64,000 nt of DNA, taken from positions 62,001-126,000 of the forward strand of contig NZ_PYFX01000009.1 of the NCBI RefSeq assembly GCF_003020115.1, in the 5' to 3' direction. Positions 33,773 through 41,704 of this stretch are shown one piece after another. The notes under the pieces are model-generated. The model made no database searches, was not told the DNA's origin, and saw only the letters and a list, made by a program, of their open reading frames with translations. The DNA is from Bradyrhizobium sp. MOS002 (lineage in GTDB: Bacteria; Pseudomonadota; Alphaproteobacteria; Rhizobiales; Xanthobacteraceae). A program made the translations under genes and the position numbers. The first letter of the stretch is position 1, and the number at the start of each line of letters is the position of its first letter.

Positions 33773-34579
33773 ATGGCATTCGCGCTCGGTCCTCGTGCGG
33801 CGTCGGCGGGCTACAAGCTCGCAGCTTTCGAACGGACCGGCTCGACCAACACCGAGGCGATCGAGCACGCGAGGCGCGGCGAACGCGGCCCGATGTGGTT
33901 CGTGACGTCGGAGCAGACCGCCGGCCGTGGCCGCCGCCAGCGCGCCTGGATCGCGCCCAAGGGCAACCTTGCCGCCAGCGTCCTCGAAGTGCTGCACGTC
34001 GCCCCTTCCGTCGCCGCGACGATCGGCTTTGCGGCCGGGCTGGCCGAGGAGGCCGCCCTGGAGAAGGTCAGCGTGGAGGCTGCGCTGCGCCTCGGCGAGG
34101 GTCGTCCCCGCTACGCCCTGAAATGGCCGAACGACGTGTTGGCCGGCGGCAAGAAGCTGGTCGGCATCGGCCTGGAGGCCGAAGCCATCGGCGAGCGCCT
34201 TGCCATCGTCGTCGGCATCGGCACCAACGTCGTTGCGGCGCCCGAGGGCACACCCACGCCGGCGGTGTCGCTGGCTGCGCTCGGCGTCCAGATCAGCGCG
34301 GAGGAGCTGTTCTCGGCGCTCTCCGATGCCTGGGTGGAATTCCGCGGTATCTGGGACAATGGCCGCGGCTTTGCCGCTATCCGTAAGCTGTGGCTGGAGC
34401 GCGCCGCCGGCCTCGGCGAGCGGGTCGCGATCCACACGGGAGTGAAGACGCTGGAAGGCATTTTTGACACGATCGACGACACCGGCTGCCTGATCGTCCG
34501 CACCGCGGAGGGCCGGCGTGTGCCGGTGGCCGCGGGCGAGGTGTTCTTTGGCTCGGCCGCCTCCGTGGGAGCTGCGTGA
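33773..34579 (+). CDS. birA: Biotin--[acetyl-CoA-carboxylase] ligase (class I BirA)
   Basis: A 268-residue enzyme that activates biotin with ATP and attaches it to carboxylase lysines. The biotinyl-AMP-binding loop is TAGRGRRQRAWIAPKGNLAA and the catalytic Lys is in KWPNDVLAGGKKLVGIGLE. There is no N-terminal DNA-binding domain, so it is a ligase only and not the repressor type. It is directly downstream of nuoN and its stop overlaps the RNase J ATG; nuo-birA-RNase J adjacency is common in alphaproteobacteria. Confidence 0.95.
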   Translation: MAFALGPRAASAGYKLAAFERTGSTNTEAIEHARRGERGPMWFVTSEQTAGRGRRQRAWIAPKGNLAASVLEVLHVAPSVAATIGFAAGLAEEAALEKVSVEAALRLGEGRPRYALKWPNDVLAGGKKLVGIGLEAEAIGERLAIVVGIGTNVVAAPEGTPTPAVSLAALGVQISAEELFSALSDAWVEFRGIWDNGRGFAAIRKLWLERAAGLGERVAIHTGVKTLEGIFDTIDDTGCLIVRTAEGRRVPVAAGEVFFGSAASVGAA

Positions 34580-36249
34580 TGGCGAAGCCTGAAGAACTGG
34601 TATTTGCACCGCTCGGCGGCGTCGGCGAGATCGGCATGAACCTGTCGATCTACGGTCTCGGCAACCGCCAGCAGCGTGCCTGGCTGGCGATCGATCTCGG
34701 CGTCTCCTTCGGCGACGAGGAGCACCTGCCGGGCATCGACCTGATCATGCCCGACGTCAGCTTCCTGGAGAAGGAACGCAAGAACCTGATGGGGCTGGTG
34801 CTGACCCACGCCCATGAGGACCATTTCGGCGCCATCATCGACCTGTGGCCGAAGCTGAAATGTCCGATCTACGCGACGCAGTTCAGCGCCGCGCTGTTCG
34901 AGGCCAAATGCGCCGCCGAGCGCAATGCGCCGAAGATCCCGGTGACGGTGGTGCCGTCGGGCGGGCGCGTCGATATCGGCCCGTTCAACGTCGAGTTCAT
35001 CCCGGTCGCGCATTCGATCCCGGAGTCGCATGCGTTGGCGATTCACACCGACGTCGGCACGGTGCTGCACACCGGCGACTGGAAGATCGATCCGACCCCG
35101 ATCATCGGCCGCCCGACCGACGAAAAGCGGCTGCGGGAGCTCGGCGATGCGGGCCTGCTCGCCTTGATCGGCGATTCCACCAACGCCGTGCGCGACGGCC
35201 GCTCGCCCTCGGAAGCCGAGGTTGCCAGGTCCATCACCGAGCTGGTCAAGGCCGCCAAGGGCCGCGTCGCGGTCACGACCTTTGCCTCAAACGTCGCGCG
35301 CCTCAAGGCCGTCGCCATCGCCGCGAAGGCCGCCGACCGAGAGGTCGTCGTGGTCGGCCGCGCCATGGAGCGCGTGGTGCAGGTCGCGCGGGAGACCGGC
35401 TATCTCGACGGCGTGCAGAGCTTCCGTTCCGCCGAGGTCTACGGTCACCTGCCGCAGGACAAGGTGCTGGCGCTCTGCACCGGCAGCCAGGGCGAGCCGC
35501 GTGCCGCGCTGGCGCGCATCGCCAATGACGACCATCCCGAGATCACGCTCAACCGCGGCGACAGCGTGATCTTCTCCTCGCGCACCATTCCCGGCAACGA
35601 GAAGGCGGTCGGCGCCATCATCAATGGCCTGGTTCTGCAGGGTGTGGAGGTCATCACCGACCGCGACCAGCTGGTCCATGTCTCCGGTCATCCCCGCCGC
35701 GACGAATTGCGCGACATGATCGCCTGGACCAGGCCGCAGCTCCTGATCCCGGTCCATGGCGAGGCCCTGCACCTGAACGAGCACGCCAAGCTGGCGCGTG
35801 CCGCCGGCGTGCCGCGCGTGCTGGTCTGCCGCAACGGCGATCTCGTCAAGCTCGGTCCCGGCGATCCCGGCATCATTGGGCAAGTGCCTGCGGGCCGTCT
35901 CTACAAGGACGGCACGATTCTCGAGGACTCCAAGTCCCGCGCGGTGGTCGAGCGGCGCCGCATGGCCTTCTCCGGCTGCGCCTTCGTCGCCATCGCCATG
36001 ACGGAGCAGGGCGAGCTTGCCGACGATCCCGCGGTCGAACTGGTCGGTATTCCCGAGAAGAACAAAGCGGGCGAGCCTTTCGACGACATCGTCTTCGACG
36101 CCGTGGTTTCCACCGTCGAAGGCCTGCCGAAGACGCGCCGTCGCGACCCGGATGCACTGGCAGAATCGGTGCGACGCGCTGTCCGGTCTGTCATCAACGA
36201 ACATTGGGGCAAAAAGCCCCCCTGTCTGGTACACGTCCTGACAGTATAA
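34579..36249 (+). CDS. rnj: Ribonuclease J
   Basis: A 556-residue metallo-beta-lactamase/beta-CASP RNase with 5'-3' exonuclease and endonuclease activity on RNA. The zinc-binding HxHxDH is LTHAHEDHFGAI (His77, His79, Asp81, His82). Further metal ligands lie in HSIPESH and HTGDWKIDPTP, and beta-CASP motifs in GDSTNAVRDG, VSGHPRRDELRDM and IPVHGEALH. The ATG at 34579 overlaps the birA stop (TGATG); a GTG just upstream is less likely. RNase J in alphaproteobacteria takes part in rRNA 5'-end maturation and mRNA turnover. Confidence 0.95.
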   Translation: MAKPEELVFAPLGGVGEIGMNLSIYGLGNRQQRAWLAIDLGVSFGDEEHLPGIDLIMPDVSFLEKERKNLMGLVLTHAHEDHFGAIIDLWPKLKCPIYATQFSAALFEAKCAAERNAPKIPVTVVPSGGRVDIGPFNVEFIPVAHSIPESHALAIHTDVGTVLHTGDWKIDPTPIIGRPTDEKRLRELGDAGLLALIGDSTNAVRDGRSPSEAEVARSITELVKAAKGRVAVTTFASNVARLKAVAIAAKAADREVVVVGRAMERVVQVARETGYLDGVQSFRSAEVYGHLPQDKVLALCTGSQGEPRAALARIANDDHPEITLNRGDSVIFSSRTIPGNEKAVGAIINGLVLQGVEVITDRDQLVHVSGHPRRDELRDMIAWTRPQLLIPVHGEALHLNEHAKLARAAGVPRVLVCRNGDLVKLGPGDPGIIGQVPAGRLYKDGTILEDSKSRAVVERRRMAFSGCAFVAIAMTEQGELADDPAVELVGIPEKNKAGEPFDDIVFDAVVSTVEGLPKTRRRDPDALAESVRRAVRSVINEHWGKKPPCLVHVLTV

Positions 36250-36256
36250 AGTTTGA

Positions 36257-36301
36257 GCATGATCTCGTCGGAAAACCGCTTCACACTTTTCCGGATCATG
36301 C
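36257..36301. repeat. 45-bp dispersed palindromic repeat, copy 2 (inverted)
   Basis: On the plus strand it begins GCATGATCTCGTCGG and ends CCGGATCATGC. Reverse-complemented, it matches the copy at 28645-28689 at 40 of 45 positions. It sits 7 nt after the RNase J stop and 16 nt before the mce start. Confidence 0.85.
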
Positions 36302-36317
36302 TCTGAGGGAGAGAAAC

Positions 36318-36722
36318 ATGCTGGGCCGGCTCAACCATGTCGCGATCGCGACCAAGGACGCCGTCAAGGCCGCCAGGATCTATGGCGCCGCATTCGGAGC
36401 CCAGATTTCGGAGGCCGTCGCGCTGCCCGAGCATGGCGTCACCACCGTTTTCGCGACGTTGCCCAACACCAAGATCGAGTTCATCGAGCCGCTCGGCGAG
36501 GCCTCGCCGATCGCAAAGTTCCTCGACCGCAACGCCGACGGCGGCATCCACCATGTCTGCTACGAGGTGGTCGACATCATCGCCTCGCGCGACACGCTGG
36601 TGAAGGAGGGCGCAAGGGTGCTCGGCGACGGCGTGCCGAAGATCGGCGCCCACGGCAAGCCGGTGCTGTTCCTGCACCCGAAGGACTTTTCCGGCGCGCT
36701 GGTCGAAATCGAGCAGGCATAG
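36318..36722 (+). CDS. mce: Methylmalonyl-CoA epimerase
   Basis: A 134-residue VOC-fold enzyme that interconverts the (R) and (S) forms of methylmalonyl-CoA in propionyl-CoA breakdown. Metal ligands are visible as His in LNHVAIATKD, His in GGIHHVCYEV and Glu in GALVEIEQ. HPKDFSGALVE is the family's C-terminal signature. The ATG at 36318 follows GAGGGAGAG; upstream codons of the open frame read into the repeat and are rejected. No methylmalonyl-CoA mutase gene lies nearby. It forms a run with the next small genes. Confidence 0.94.
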   Translation: MLGRLNHVAIATKDAVKAARIYGAAFGAQISEAVALPEHGVTTVFATLPNTKIEFIEPLGEASPIAKFLDRNADGGIHHVCYEVVDIIASRDTLVKEGARVLGDGVPKIGAHGKPVLFLHPKDFSGALVEIEQA

Positions 36723-36731
36723 GCCGAAGAC

Positions 36732-37007
36732 ATGGCCATCCAGATCTCAACCGCAATCGCGATCTACTTCGTCATCTGGTGGATCGCGCTGTTCCTGACG
36801 CTGCCGTTCGGCGTGCGCAGCCAGCACGAGGACGGTGTCGGAGTGCCGGGCAGCGACCCCGGCGCGCCGATCCTGACGCGGATGCGGAGCAAGCTGATCT
36901 GGACCACCATTATCTCGGCGATCATCTACGGGATCGCCATGGTCGCCTATCACGCCGGCTATCTCTCGATCGAGCGCCTGTCGAAATTGATGGGCATGCC
37001 GTTTTAA
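36732..37007 (+). CDS. DUF1467 family membrane protein
   Basis: A 91-residue inner-membrane protein with two helices (AIAIYFVIWWIALFLTLPFG and WTTIISAIIYGIAMVAYHAG). The loop GVRSQHEDGVGVPGSDPGAP between them is the signature of the DUF1467 family, which is confined largely to alphaproteobacteria and often follows mce. It lies 9 nt after mce. Function unknown. Confidence 0.9.
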   Translation: MAIQISTAIAIYFVIWWIALFLTLPFGVRSQHEDGVGVPGSDPGAPILTRMRSKLIWTTIISAIIYGIAMVAYHAGYLSIERLSKLMGMPF

Positions 37008-37038
37008 AGATGTCCTGGTTGGCTTTGTTGGGGGAAGA

Positions 37039-37386
37039 ATGACTTTTCAGAGGATCGTCGTCGCGCTTCTGGTGCTGATCGTCGCCGGCCTCGGTGCCAT
37101 CGGATATTTCGAATGGAAGATGGCCGTGCAGGTGCGCACCCTGAAGGCGTTCGTCGAGGGCTACGTCTTCAACGAGGCCGTGATCGCCTGCGAGCAGGCC
37201 AAGAGCTCTACGCCGTTCAAATGGAACGGCGGCAAGAGCACCGCGGTGATCGGCCTGAACTCGGTCAAAACGGACAAATACACCGTCAGCGCCAGCTACA
37301 CGCTGGTGGCGGACAGCGTCTATTGTGATTACGATCCGATCAAAAGAAAGGCCGAGATCGGCTCGAGCTTCCTGGAACGGGAGTAA
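37039..37386 (+). CDS. Small membrane-anchored hypothetical protein (115 aa)
   Basis: One N-terminal hydrophobic helix (IVVALLVLIVAGLGAIGYFE, residues 6-25) anchors or exports the protein; the remaining 90 residues are soluble with two Cys (about residues 51 and 96) that could form a periplasmic disulfide. The ATG at 37039 follows GGGGAAG. Same strand as DUF1467, 31 nt downstream. No domain recognised. Its stop codon directly abuts the dyad in front of mtnK. Confidence 0.72.
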   Translation: MTFQRIVVALLVLIVAGLGAIGYFEWKMAVQVRTLKAFVEGYVFNEAVIACEQAKSSTPFKWNGGKSTAVIGLNSVKTDKYTVSASYTLVADSVYCDYDPIKRKAEIGSSFLERE

Positions 37387-37415
37387 CGATCCGGCCCATA
37401 TATGGGATCGGATCG
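37387..37415 (+). promoter_or_regulatory. 29-bp dyad directly before mtnK start
   Basis: CGATCCG and CGGATCG flank a perfect CCCATATATGGG (37395-37406). The element begins one base after the preceding stop codon and ends 2 nt before the mtnK ATG. No separate Shine-Dalgarno sequence is seen, so it either hides initiation when folded as RNA or is a protein operator. Confidence 0.5.
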
Positions 37416-37417
37416 TC

Positions 37418-38707
37418 ATGGGGCAGGGGCAGGGGGACTACCGGATTCTGCATGAGGCGGCCTTGCGGGACTATCTCGCGGAGCAGCCGGATCTCGTGAC
37501 GCTCCTCGGCGCCGAGCCGGTGTCCTGGTCGATCACCGAGGTCGGCGACGGCAATCTCAATCTGGTCTTCATCGTGAAAGGTGACCGCGGTGGCGTCGCC
37601 GTGAAGCAGGCGCTGCCCTATGTCCGCCTCGTCGGCGAGAGCTGGCCGCTGCCGCTGTCGCGGGCCCACTACGAATATCTGTCCCTGTCGAAACAAGCCC
37701 AGCTCGCGCCCGGCCTCGTGCCGGCGCTGCTGCATCACAACGAGGCCTTGGCCCTGACCGTGATGGAGCTGCTCGAGCCCCACATCATCATGCGCAAGGG
37801 GATGGTCGCGGGGACGCAATATCCGCGCTTTGTCGACGACATCACCAGCTTCATGGCGCGGACCTTGTTCTTCACCTCCGACCTCGCGCTGTCGGCGGCC
37901 GAAAAGAAGCAGGGCATCGCAGCCTTCGCCGGCAATCATGCGCTGTGCAAGATCACCGAGGACCTGATCTTCACCGATCCCTACCGCATCGCCGAGCAGA
38001 ACCGCTGGACCTCGCCGTATCTCGATGCGCTCGCCGCAGAGCTGCGCGAAGATATGGAATTGCACGTCGCGGTCTCCCGGCTGAAGCTGAAGTTCATGGC
38101 AAGCCCCGAGGCGCTGCTCCACGGCGACCTTCACACCGGCTCGATCATGGTCACGGACGGCCAGACGCGGGTGATCGACCCCGAATTCGCATTCTACGGC
38201 CCGATGGGTTTCGATGTCGGCGCCGTGCTGGCCAACCTCCTGATGGCCTATTTTGCCTCCGCCGGCCATGAACGCTCGCCGGGCGAGCGGCAGGTCTTCG
38301 AGGACTGGGTGCTCGGGACGGTCGAGCAGGTTTGGAACGAGTTCGCGCGAAAATTCCTCGAGCTCTGGCGCGACGAAGCCGCCGGCGACGCCTATCCCAT
38401 CTCGCTCTTTGCCGGCGAGAAGGGCGCCGCGCGGCTGGAGGCCGAGCGGCAAGCCTACATGCGACGGCTGTTCACGGACACGGTCGGTTTTGCCGCGGCA
38501 AAAACCATCCGCCGCATCTTCGGTCTCGCCCACAACATCGATTTCGAGCTGATCGAGGATCCGAAGAAGCGAGCCTTCAGCGAAGCCCGCGCCGTGCGGC
38601 TTGCGCGGGGATTGATGGTGGAGGCTGCGGCGGCGTTTCGCACGATCGCTGACGTTACCGGCGCCGCACGAAAATTGCGCGATTGGATGCCGGAGCTATC
38701 CGGCTGA
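37418..38707 (+). CDS. mtnK: S-methyl-5-thioribose kinase
   Basis: A 429-residue cytoplasmic kinase that phosphorylates methylthioribose in methionine salvage. The nucleotide loop GDGNLNLVFIV, the Lys in VAVKQALPYVRLVGESWPL, the catalytic LLHGDLHTGSIMV (HGDxHxGS) and the metal-binding VIDPEFAFYGPMGFD are the family's motifs in order. Full length. The ATG at 37418 was chosen from the conserved start; the open frame upstream overlaps the previous gene. The usual partner mtnA is not adjacent, so the rest of the pathway must lie elsewhere. Confidence 0.94.
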   Translation: MGQGQGDYRILHEAALRDYLAEQPDLVTLLGAEPVSWSITEVGDGNLNLVFIVKGDRGGVAVKQALPYVRLVGESWPLPLSRAHYEYLSLSKQAQLAPGLVPALLHHNEALALTVMELLEPHIIMRKGMVAGTQYPRFVDDITSFMARTLFFTSDLALSAAEKKQGIAAFAGNHALCKITEDLIFTDPYRIAEQNRWTSPYLDALAAELREDMELHVAVSRLKLKFMASPEALLHGDLHTGSIMVTDGQTRVIDPEFAFYGPMGFDVGAVLANLLMAYFASAGHERSPGERQVFEDWVLGTVEQVWNEFARKFLELWRDEAAGDAYPISLFAGEKGAARLEAERQAYMRRLFTDTVGFAAAKTIRRIFGLAHNIDFELIEDPKKRAFSEARAVRLARGLMVEAAAAFRTIADVTGAARKLRDWMPELSG

Positions 38708-38740
38708 CAAAACCATGGCGAGGAGCGCGCCTTCGCGCTC

Positions 38741-38826
38741 CGTCATTGCGAGCGCAGCGAAGCAATCCAGAGTCTTTCCGCGGAGGGATTCTGGATTGCT
38801 TCGTCGCAAGGGCTCCTCGCAATGAC
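38741..38826. repeat. Dispersed inverted repeat (CGTCATTGCGAG type), copy 1
   Basis: Starts CGTCATTGCGAGCGCAGCGA and ends CTCGCAATGACC. The two halves (AAGCAATCCAGA and TCTGGATTGCTT) pair, giving a long imperfect hairpin. The same element, more symmetric, occurs at 48701-48780. It lies between the convergent mtnK and exported-protein genes. Confidence 0.85.
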
Positions 38827-38848
38827 CAGGTGAGGGATTGCCCGCTCG

Positions 38849-39733
38849 TCAATAAAGCCGCATCGGCAGTGGGGCGCCGTCCGGGCCGACCAGCAGGCCC
38901 CAGGTCTCGTTGGCCGCGACCTCGAACTCCCGGCTCTGGGCCGCACCGCTCGATACCTTGAGGGTGATCTTGTACTTGCCCGGTTGCAGGTCGATCTTCT
39001 GGCTGTCCGGCAGTTTGTCTGCGGCGTCTTCGGAGTTGACCAATTCCTTGCCAGCGCCAGCCGGCAGATTGATGGTTTGCGCGTTGATGGTGACGATCGC
39101 ATCTTCGTCGATCTTGTTGCCGATCATCAGCCTCACTTGTCCTGGCTTCGGCACGATGCCGGCCTTAGCGAAAGCGGGCTTGCGCCGCGAAAGGTCGGCG
39201 ATGGTCCTGTCGTCCTGACGGGACAGCCGGAGCAGCGCCGGTCCCCAGGTCGTCGTGAAAATGATCGCGGCCCTGTCAGGCGTGACCGCCGCGCCTTCAT
39301 TCTCCGTCCAGCCGCGCTTGCCGAACTCAGCCCGATAGAAGCCGAGCACAGCGGCAAGATCGCGCGGCGTCTCGGCGTGGACCGAATTGATCTGCGGCGA
39401 ATTCTTCGCCGTCGCGAGGGCCCAGCCCTCGGGCAACGGCAGGCCGGTGTCCTCGGAAAGCTTGGCCTCGAAGCCCGCACCTGCGCTCCGTGCCATGAAC
39501 GCGACGGGGATGCAGAGCAGTCGCTCGGCGAAACTATCGGGCGCGCAGTGGCTCCGGACCGCCCACCACGTTTGGTCAACATAGTCGTTCGGGCCGGAGG
39601 TGCGATTCCAGCCGAACTGGATGGTGTCTGTCGGGCTCTCCCGGCCGAGGCTTGCCGCGACCGGGCTTGCCAGCACGGCCGCAGCGACGATCAGACTGCC
39701 GGCAAGCAAAACACCTGACGTTCGGCTTTTCAT
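38849..39733 (-). CDS. Exported hypothetical protein
   Basis: A 294-residue protein from the ATG at 39733, which gives a clean signal peptide (MKSRTSGVLLAGSLIVAAAV, cut near SPVAA). Two Cys at about residues 62 and 73 (SHCAPDSFAERLLCIPVAF) may form a periplasmic disulfide. The last 100 residues look beta-rich, with a PEGA-like pattern (QTINLPAGAGKEL, LQPGKYKITLKVS). In-frame ATGs at 39748 and 39796 would only lengthen the signal region. It is alone on its strand. Function unknown. Confidence 0.75.
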   Translation of the reverse strand: MKSRTSGVLLAGSLIVAAAVLASPVAASLGRESPTDTIQFGWNRTSGPNDYVDQTWWAVRSHCAPDSFAERLLCIPVAFMARSAGAGFEAKLSEDTGLPLPEGWALATAKNSPQINSVHAETPRDLAAVLGFYRAEFGKRGWTENEGAAVTPDRAAIIFTTTWGPALLRLSRQDDRTIADLSRRKPAFAKAGIVPKPGQVRLMIGNKIDEDAIVTINAQTINLPAGAGKELVNSEDAADKLPDSQKIDLQPGKYKITLKVSSGAAQSREFEVAANETWGLLVGPDGAPLPMRLY

Positions 39734-40060
39734 TTTTTGGATTCCCATCTTGGCGAGATCCCGGGCCAAAGACCCCAGTCCTGAGCTTGGTCGCACCGAT
39801 CGCGCAAGACGTTCACTACGCGTAGCTCGTTGTTTCGTCTCCCGTTTCTGAGTTCACGTTCGGCCAGGCCGTGGTCCGGAACCCGGCCTCGTCCCTGACA
39901 ACTGCTATTTGTCTCCCGAACTCCGGCTTCAGGAGTTCAGGACGGCGCGCGTGCCGCGACTGCGCAAGGTTTGGTCTCGACCAAGTCAAAAGAGAAGCTT
40001 GCGTTCGGCGTGCCGTGAATGGTCAACTCCCTGATCGGAATACGCGTTGCCGGAGGGCCT
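39734..40060. other. 327-bp intergenic region between divergent genes
   Basis: Contains the promoters of the exported-protein gene (minus) and the ABC operon (plus). No RNA gene, repeat or convincing operator was recognised; open frames here are not gene-like. Confidence 0.5.
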
Positions 40061-41650
40061 ATGATGTTGAGAAGAGTGGCGATCGTCGCCGGTTTGGGAC
40101 TGGCGCTCGTCGCCACGGCGCAGGCCGAGACGCCGCGCAAGGGCGGAACCGTCCGCATGACCGCGCCTTATGGGTCGAGCTTCACAAGCCTGGACATTCA
40201 CACCACGCAGCGCGCCCAGGACGAGATCTACGCCAAGGCTCTGCACCGGTCGCTCTACATCTGGAATTCCGCGGAAGGCAAGCCGGTGCTGGAGCTTGCC
40301 AGGGAGGACGTCGTCTCCGGCGGAGGTCTCGTTCACACCTTCAAGCTGCGCGACGACGCCTATTTCCACAACGGCCGCAAGATGACGGCCGACGACGTCA
40401 TCTGGACCTACAACCGGATCATGGACGGCACCAAGGCTTATCCCGGCGCGCGCTATGTCCGCGTGATCGAGGGTGCGGCGGCGGTCGAGAAGGGCCAGGC
40501 GAAGGAGATCTCCGGCCTGAAGAAAATCGACGACTTCACGATCGAGATGAAGCTGACCGAGAAAGTCGATCCGGGCTTCTACTTCTGGAACGCGATCACG
40601 TCGATCTATCCCGCCGACGAGGGCGCCAAGGAGGGCTTTCTCCAAAAGCCGATCGGGCTTGGCCCCTTCAAATTCGTCGAGCATGTGCCGGGATCGCGCA
40701 TCGTGCTGGAGCGCTGGGACCGGTTCTACAAGCCCGGCAAGCCCTACGCCGACAAGATCATCGTGTCGGTCATGGGCGAGGCCGCCGCACGCGACGTCGC
40801 CTTCCGCAACAAGGAGATCGACACCTCGGTGCTGGGACCGGCGCAATATGTCGCCTATCAGAACGACGCCGACCTCAAGGGCACCGTCGTCGAAGTCGCC
40901 GAGGTCTTCACCCGCTACATGGGGATGAATCCCGCGTTCAAGCCGTTCGGCGACAAGCGCGTCCGGCAGGCGATCAACCACGCGATCGACACCGACCTGA
41001 TCATCAACAAGCTGGTGAAGGGCAAGGCCTACCGGGCCACCAGCTGGCTGCCGCTGACCTCTCCTCTCTACGACAAGACCATGAAGCCCTACGCCTTCGA
41101 TCCCGCCAAGGCCAAGCAGCTGCTCGCCGACGCCGGCTATCCTTCGGGCTTCGAATTCGAATGGACCACCAGCCAGAACGAAAGCTGGGGCCTGCCGATC
41201 GTCTCGGCCGTGATCCCGATGCTGGACAGGGTGGGCATCAAGGCCAAGGTCAAGCAGGTCGAGACCGCGGTGCTGGCGGAGGTGGTTCGCAGCGGCGACT
41301 ACCAGGCCTTCATCTACTCGCAGGCGACCGGACCCGATCCCCAGGCCGCCCTCAAATGCTTCCACTCGGCGACGCCGCAATCCGCCTGCAACTACATGAA
41401 CTTCAAGAATCCCGAGTTCGACAAGCTGATCGACGAGGCCGGGCAGTCCGATGACGCTGCAAAGCGTACCCAGCTGCTGCAAAAGGCCAATGCTGTTCTC
41501 TACGAAGAGGCGCCGGTCTGGTTCTTCAACTACAACAAGGCGGTGATGGCGGTGCAACCGTGGCTCAAGGGGGTTCAGCTGAACGCGACCGAGCTGACCC
41601 ATCAGAACGTCGAAGACCTCTGGGTCGACGAGACCTCGCCCGCGAAGTGA
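40061..41650 (+). CDS. ABC transporter substrate-binding protein (peptide/nickel type, SBP_bac_5)
   Basis: A 529-residue periplasmic binding protein. The signal peptide is MMLRRVAIVAGLGLALVATA, cut near AQA-ET. Family signatures include FKLRDDAYFHNGRKMTADDV, PIGLGPFKFVEHVPGSRIVL and VRQAINHAIDTDLIINKLVK. Two adjacent ATGs (40061 and 40064) follow GGAGGG; the second has the better spacing. It is the first gene of a five-gene operon with two permeases and two ATPases, the Dpp/Opp arrangement. The ligand could be a peptide or another small solute and cannot be told from sequence. Confidence 0.93.
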   Translation: MMLRRVAIVAGLGLALVATAQAETPRKGGTVRMTAPYGSSFTSLDIHTTQRAQDEIYAKALHRSLYIWNSAEGKPVLELAREDVVSGGGLVHTFKLRDDAYFHNGRKMTADDVIWTYNRIMDGTKAYPGARYVRVIEGAAAVEKGQAKEISGLKKIDDFTIEMKLTEKVDPGFYFWNAITSIYPADEGAKEGFLQKPIGLGPFKFVEHVPGSRIVLERWDRFYKPGKPYADKIIVSVMGEAAARDVAFRNKEIDTSVLGPAQYVAYQNDADLKGTVVEVAEVFTRYMGMNPAFKPFGDKRVRQAINHAIDTDLIINKLVKGKAYRATSWLPLTSPLYDKTMKPYAFDPAKAKQLLADAGYPSGFEFEWTTSQNESWGLPIVSAVIPMLDRVGIKAKVKQVETAVLAEVVRSGDYQAFIYSQATGPDPQAALKCFHSATPQSACNYMNFKNPEFDKLIDEAGQSDDAAKRTQLLQKANAVLYEEAPVWFFNYNKAVMAVQPWLKGVQLNATELTHQNVEDLWVDETSPAK

Positions 41651-41664
41651 TACGCGCTCTCGCG

Positions 41665-41695
41665 CTCCCTCCGTCGCCATGAACGACGGAGGGAG
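41665..41695 (+). promoter_or_regulatory. 12-bp perfect hairpin between binding-protein and permease genes
   Basis: CTCCCTCCGTCG pairs perfectly with CGACGGAGGGAG around a seven-base loop. The 3' arm merges with the purine-rich ribosome site of the permease. There is no T tract. Such hairpins can stabilise the binding-protein mRNA or lower downstream translation. Confidence 0.6.
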
Positions 41696-41704
41696 AGAGG
41701 AAAA

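Noticed and set aside
39986..41680. 564-codon open frame antisense to the peptide-type binding protein gene
   Set aside because: Same GC-rich shadow effect; the plus-strand gene has a signal peptide, family motifs and operon context.
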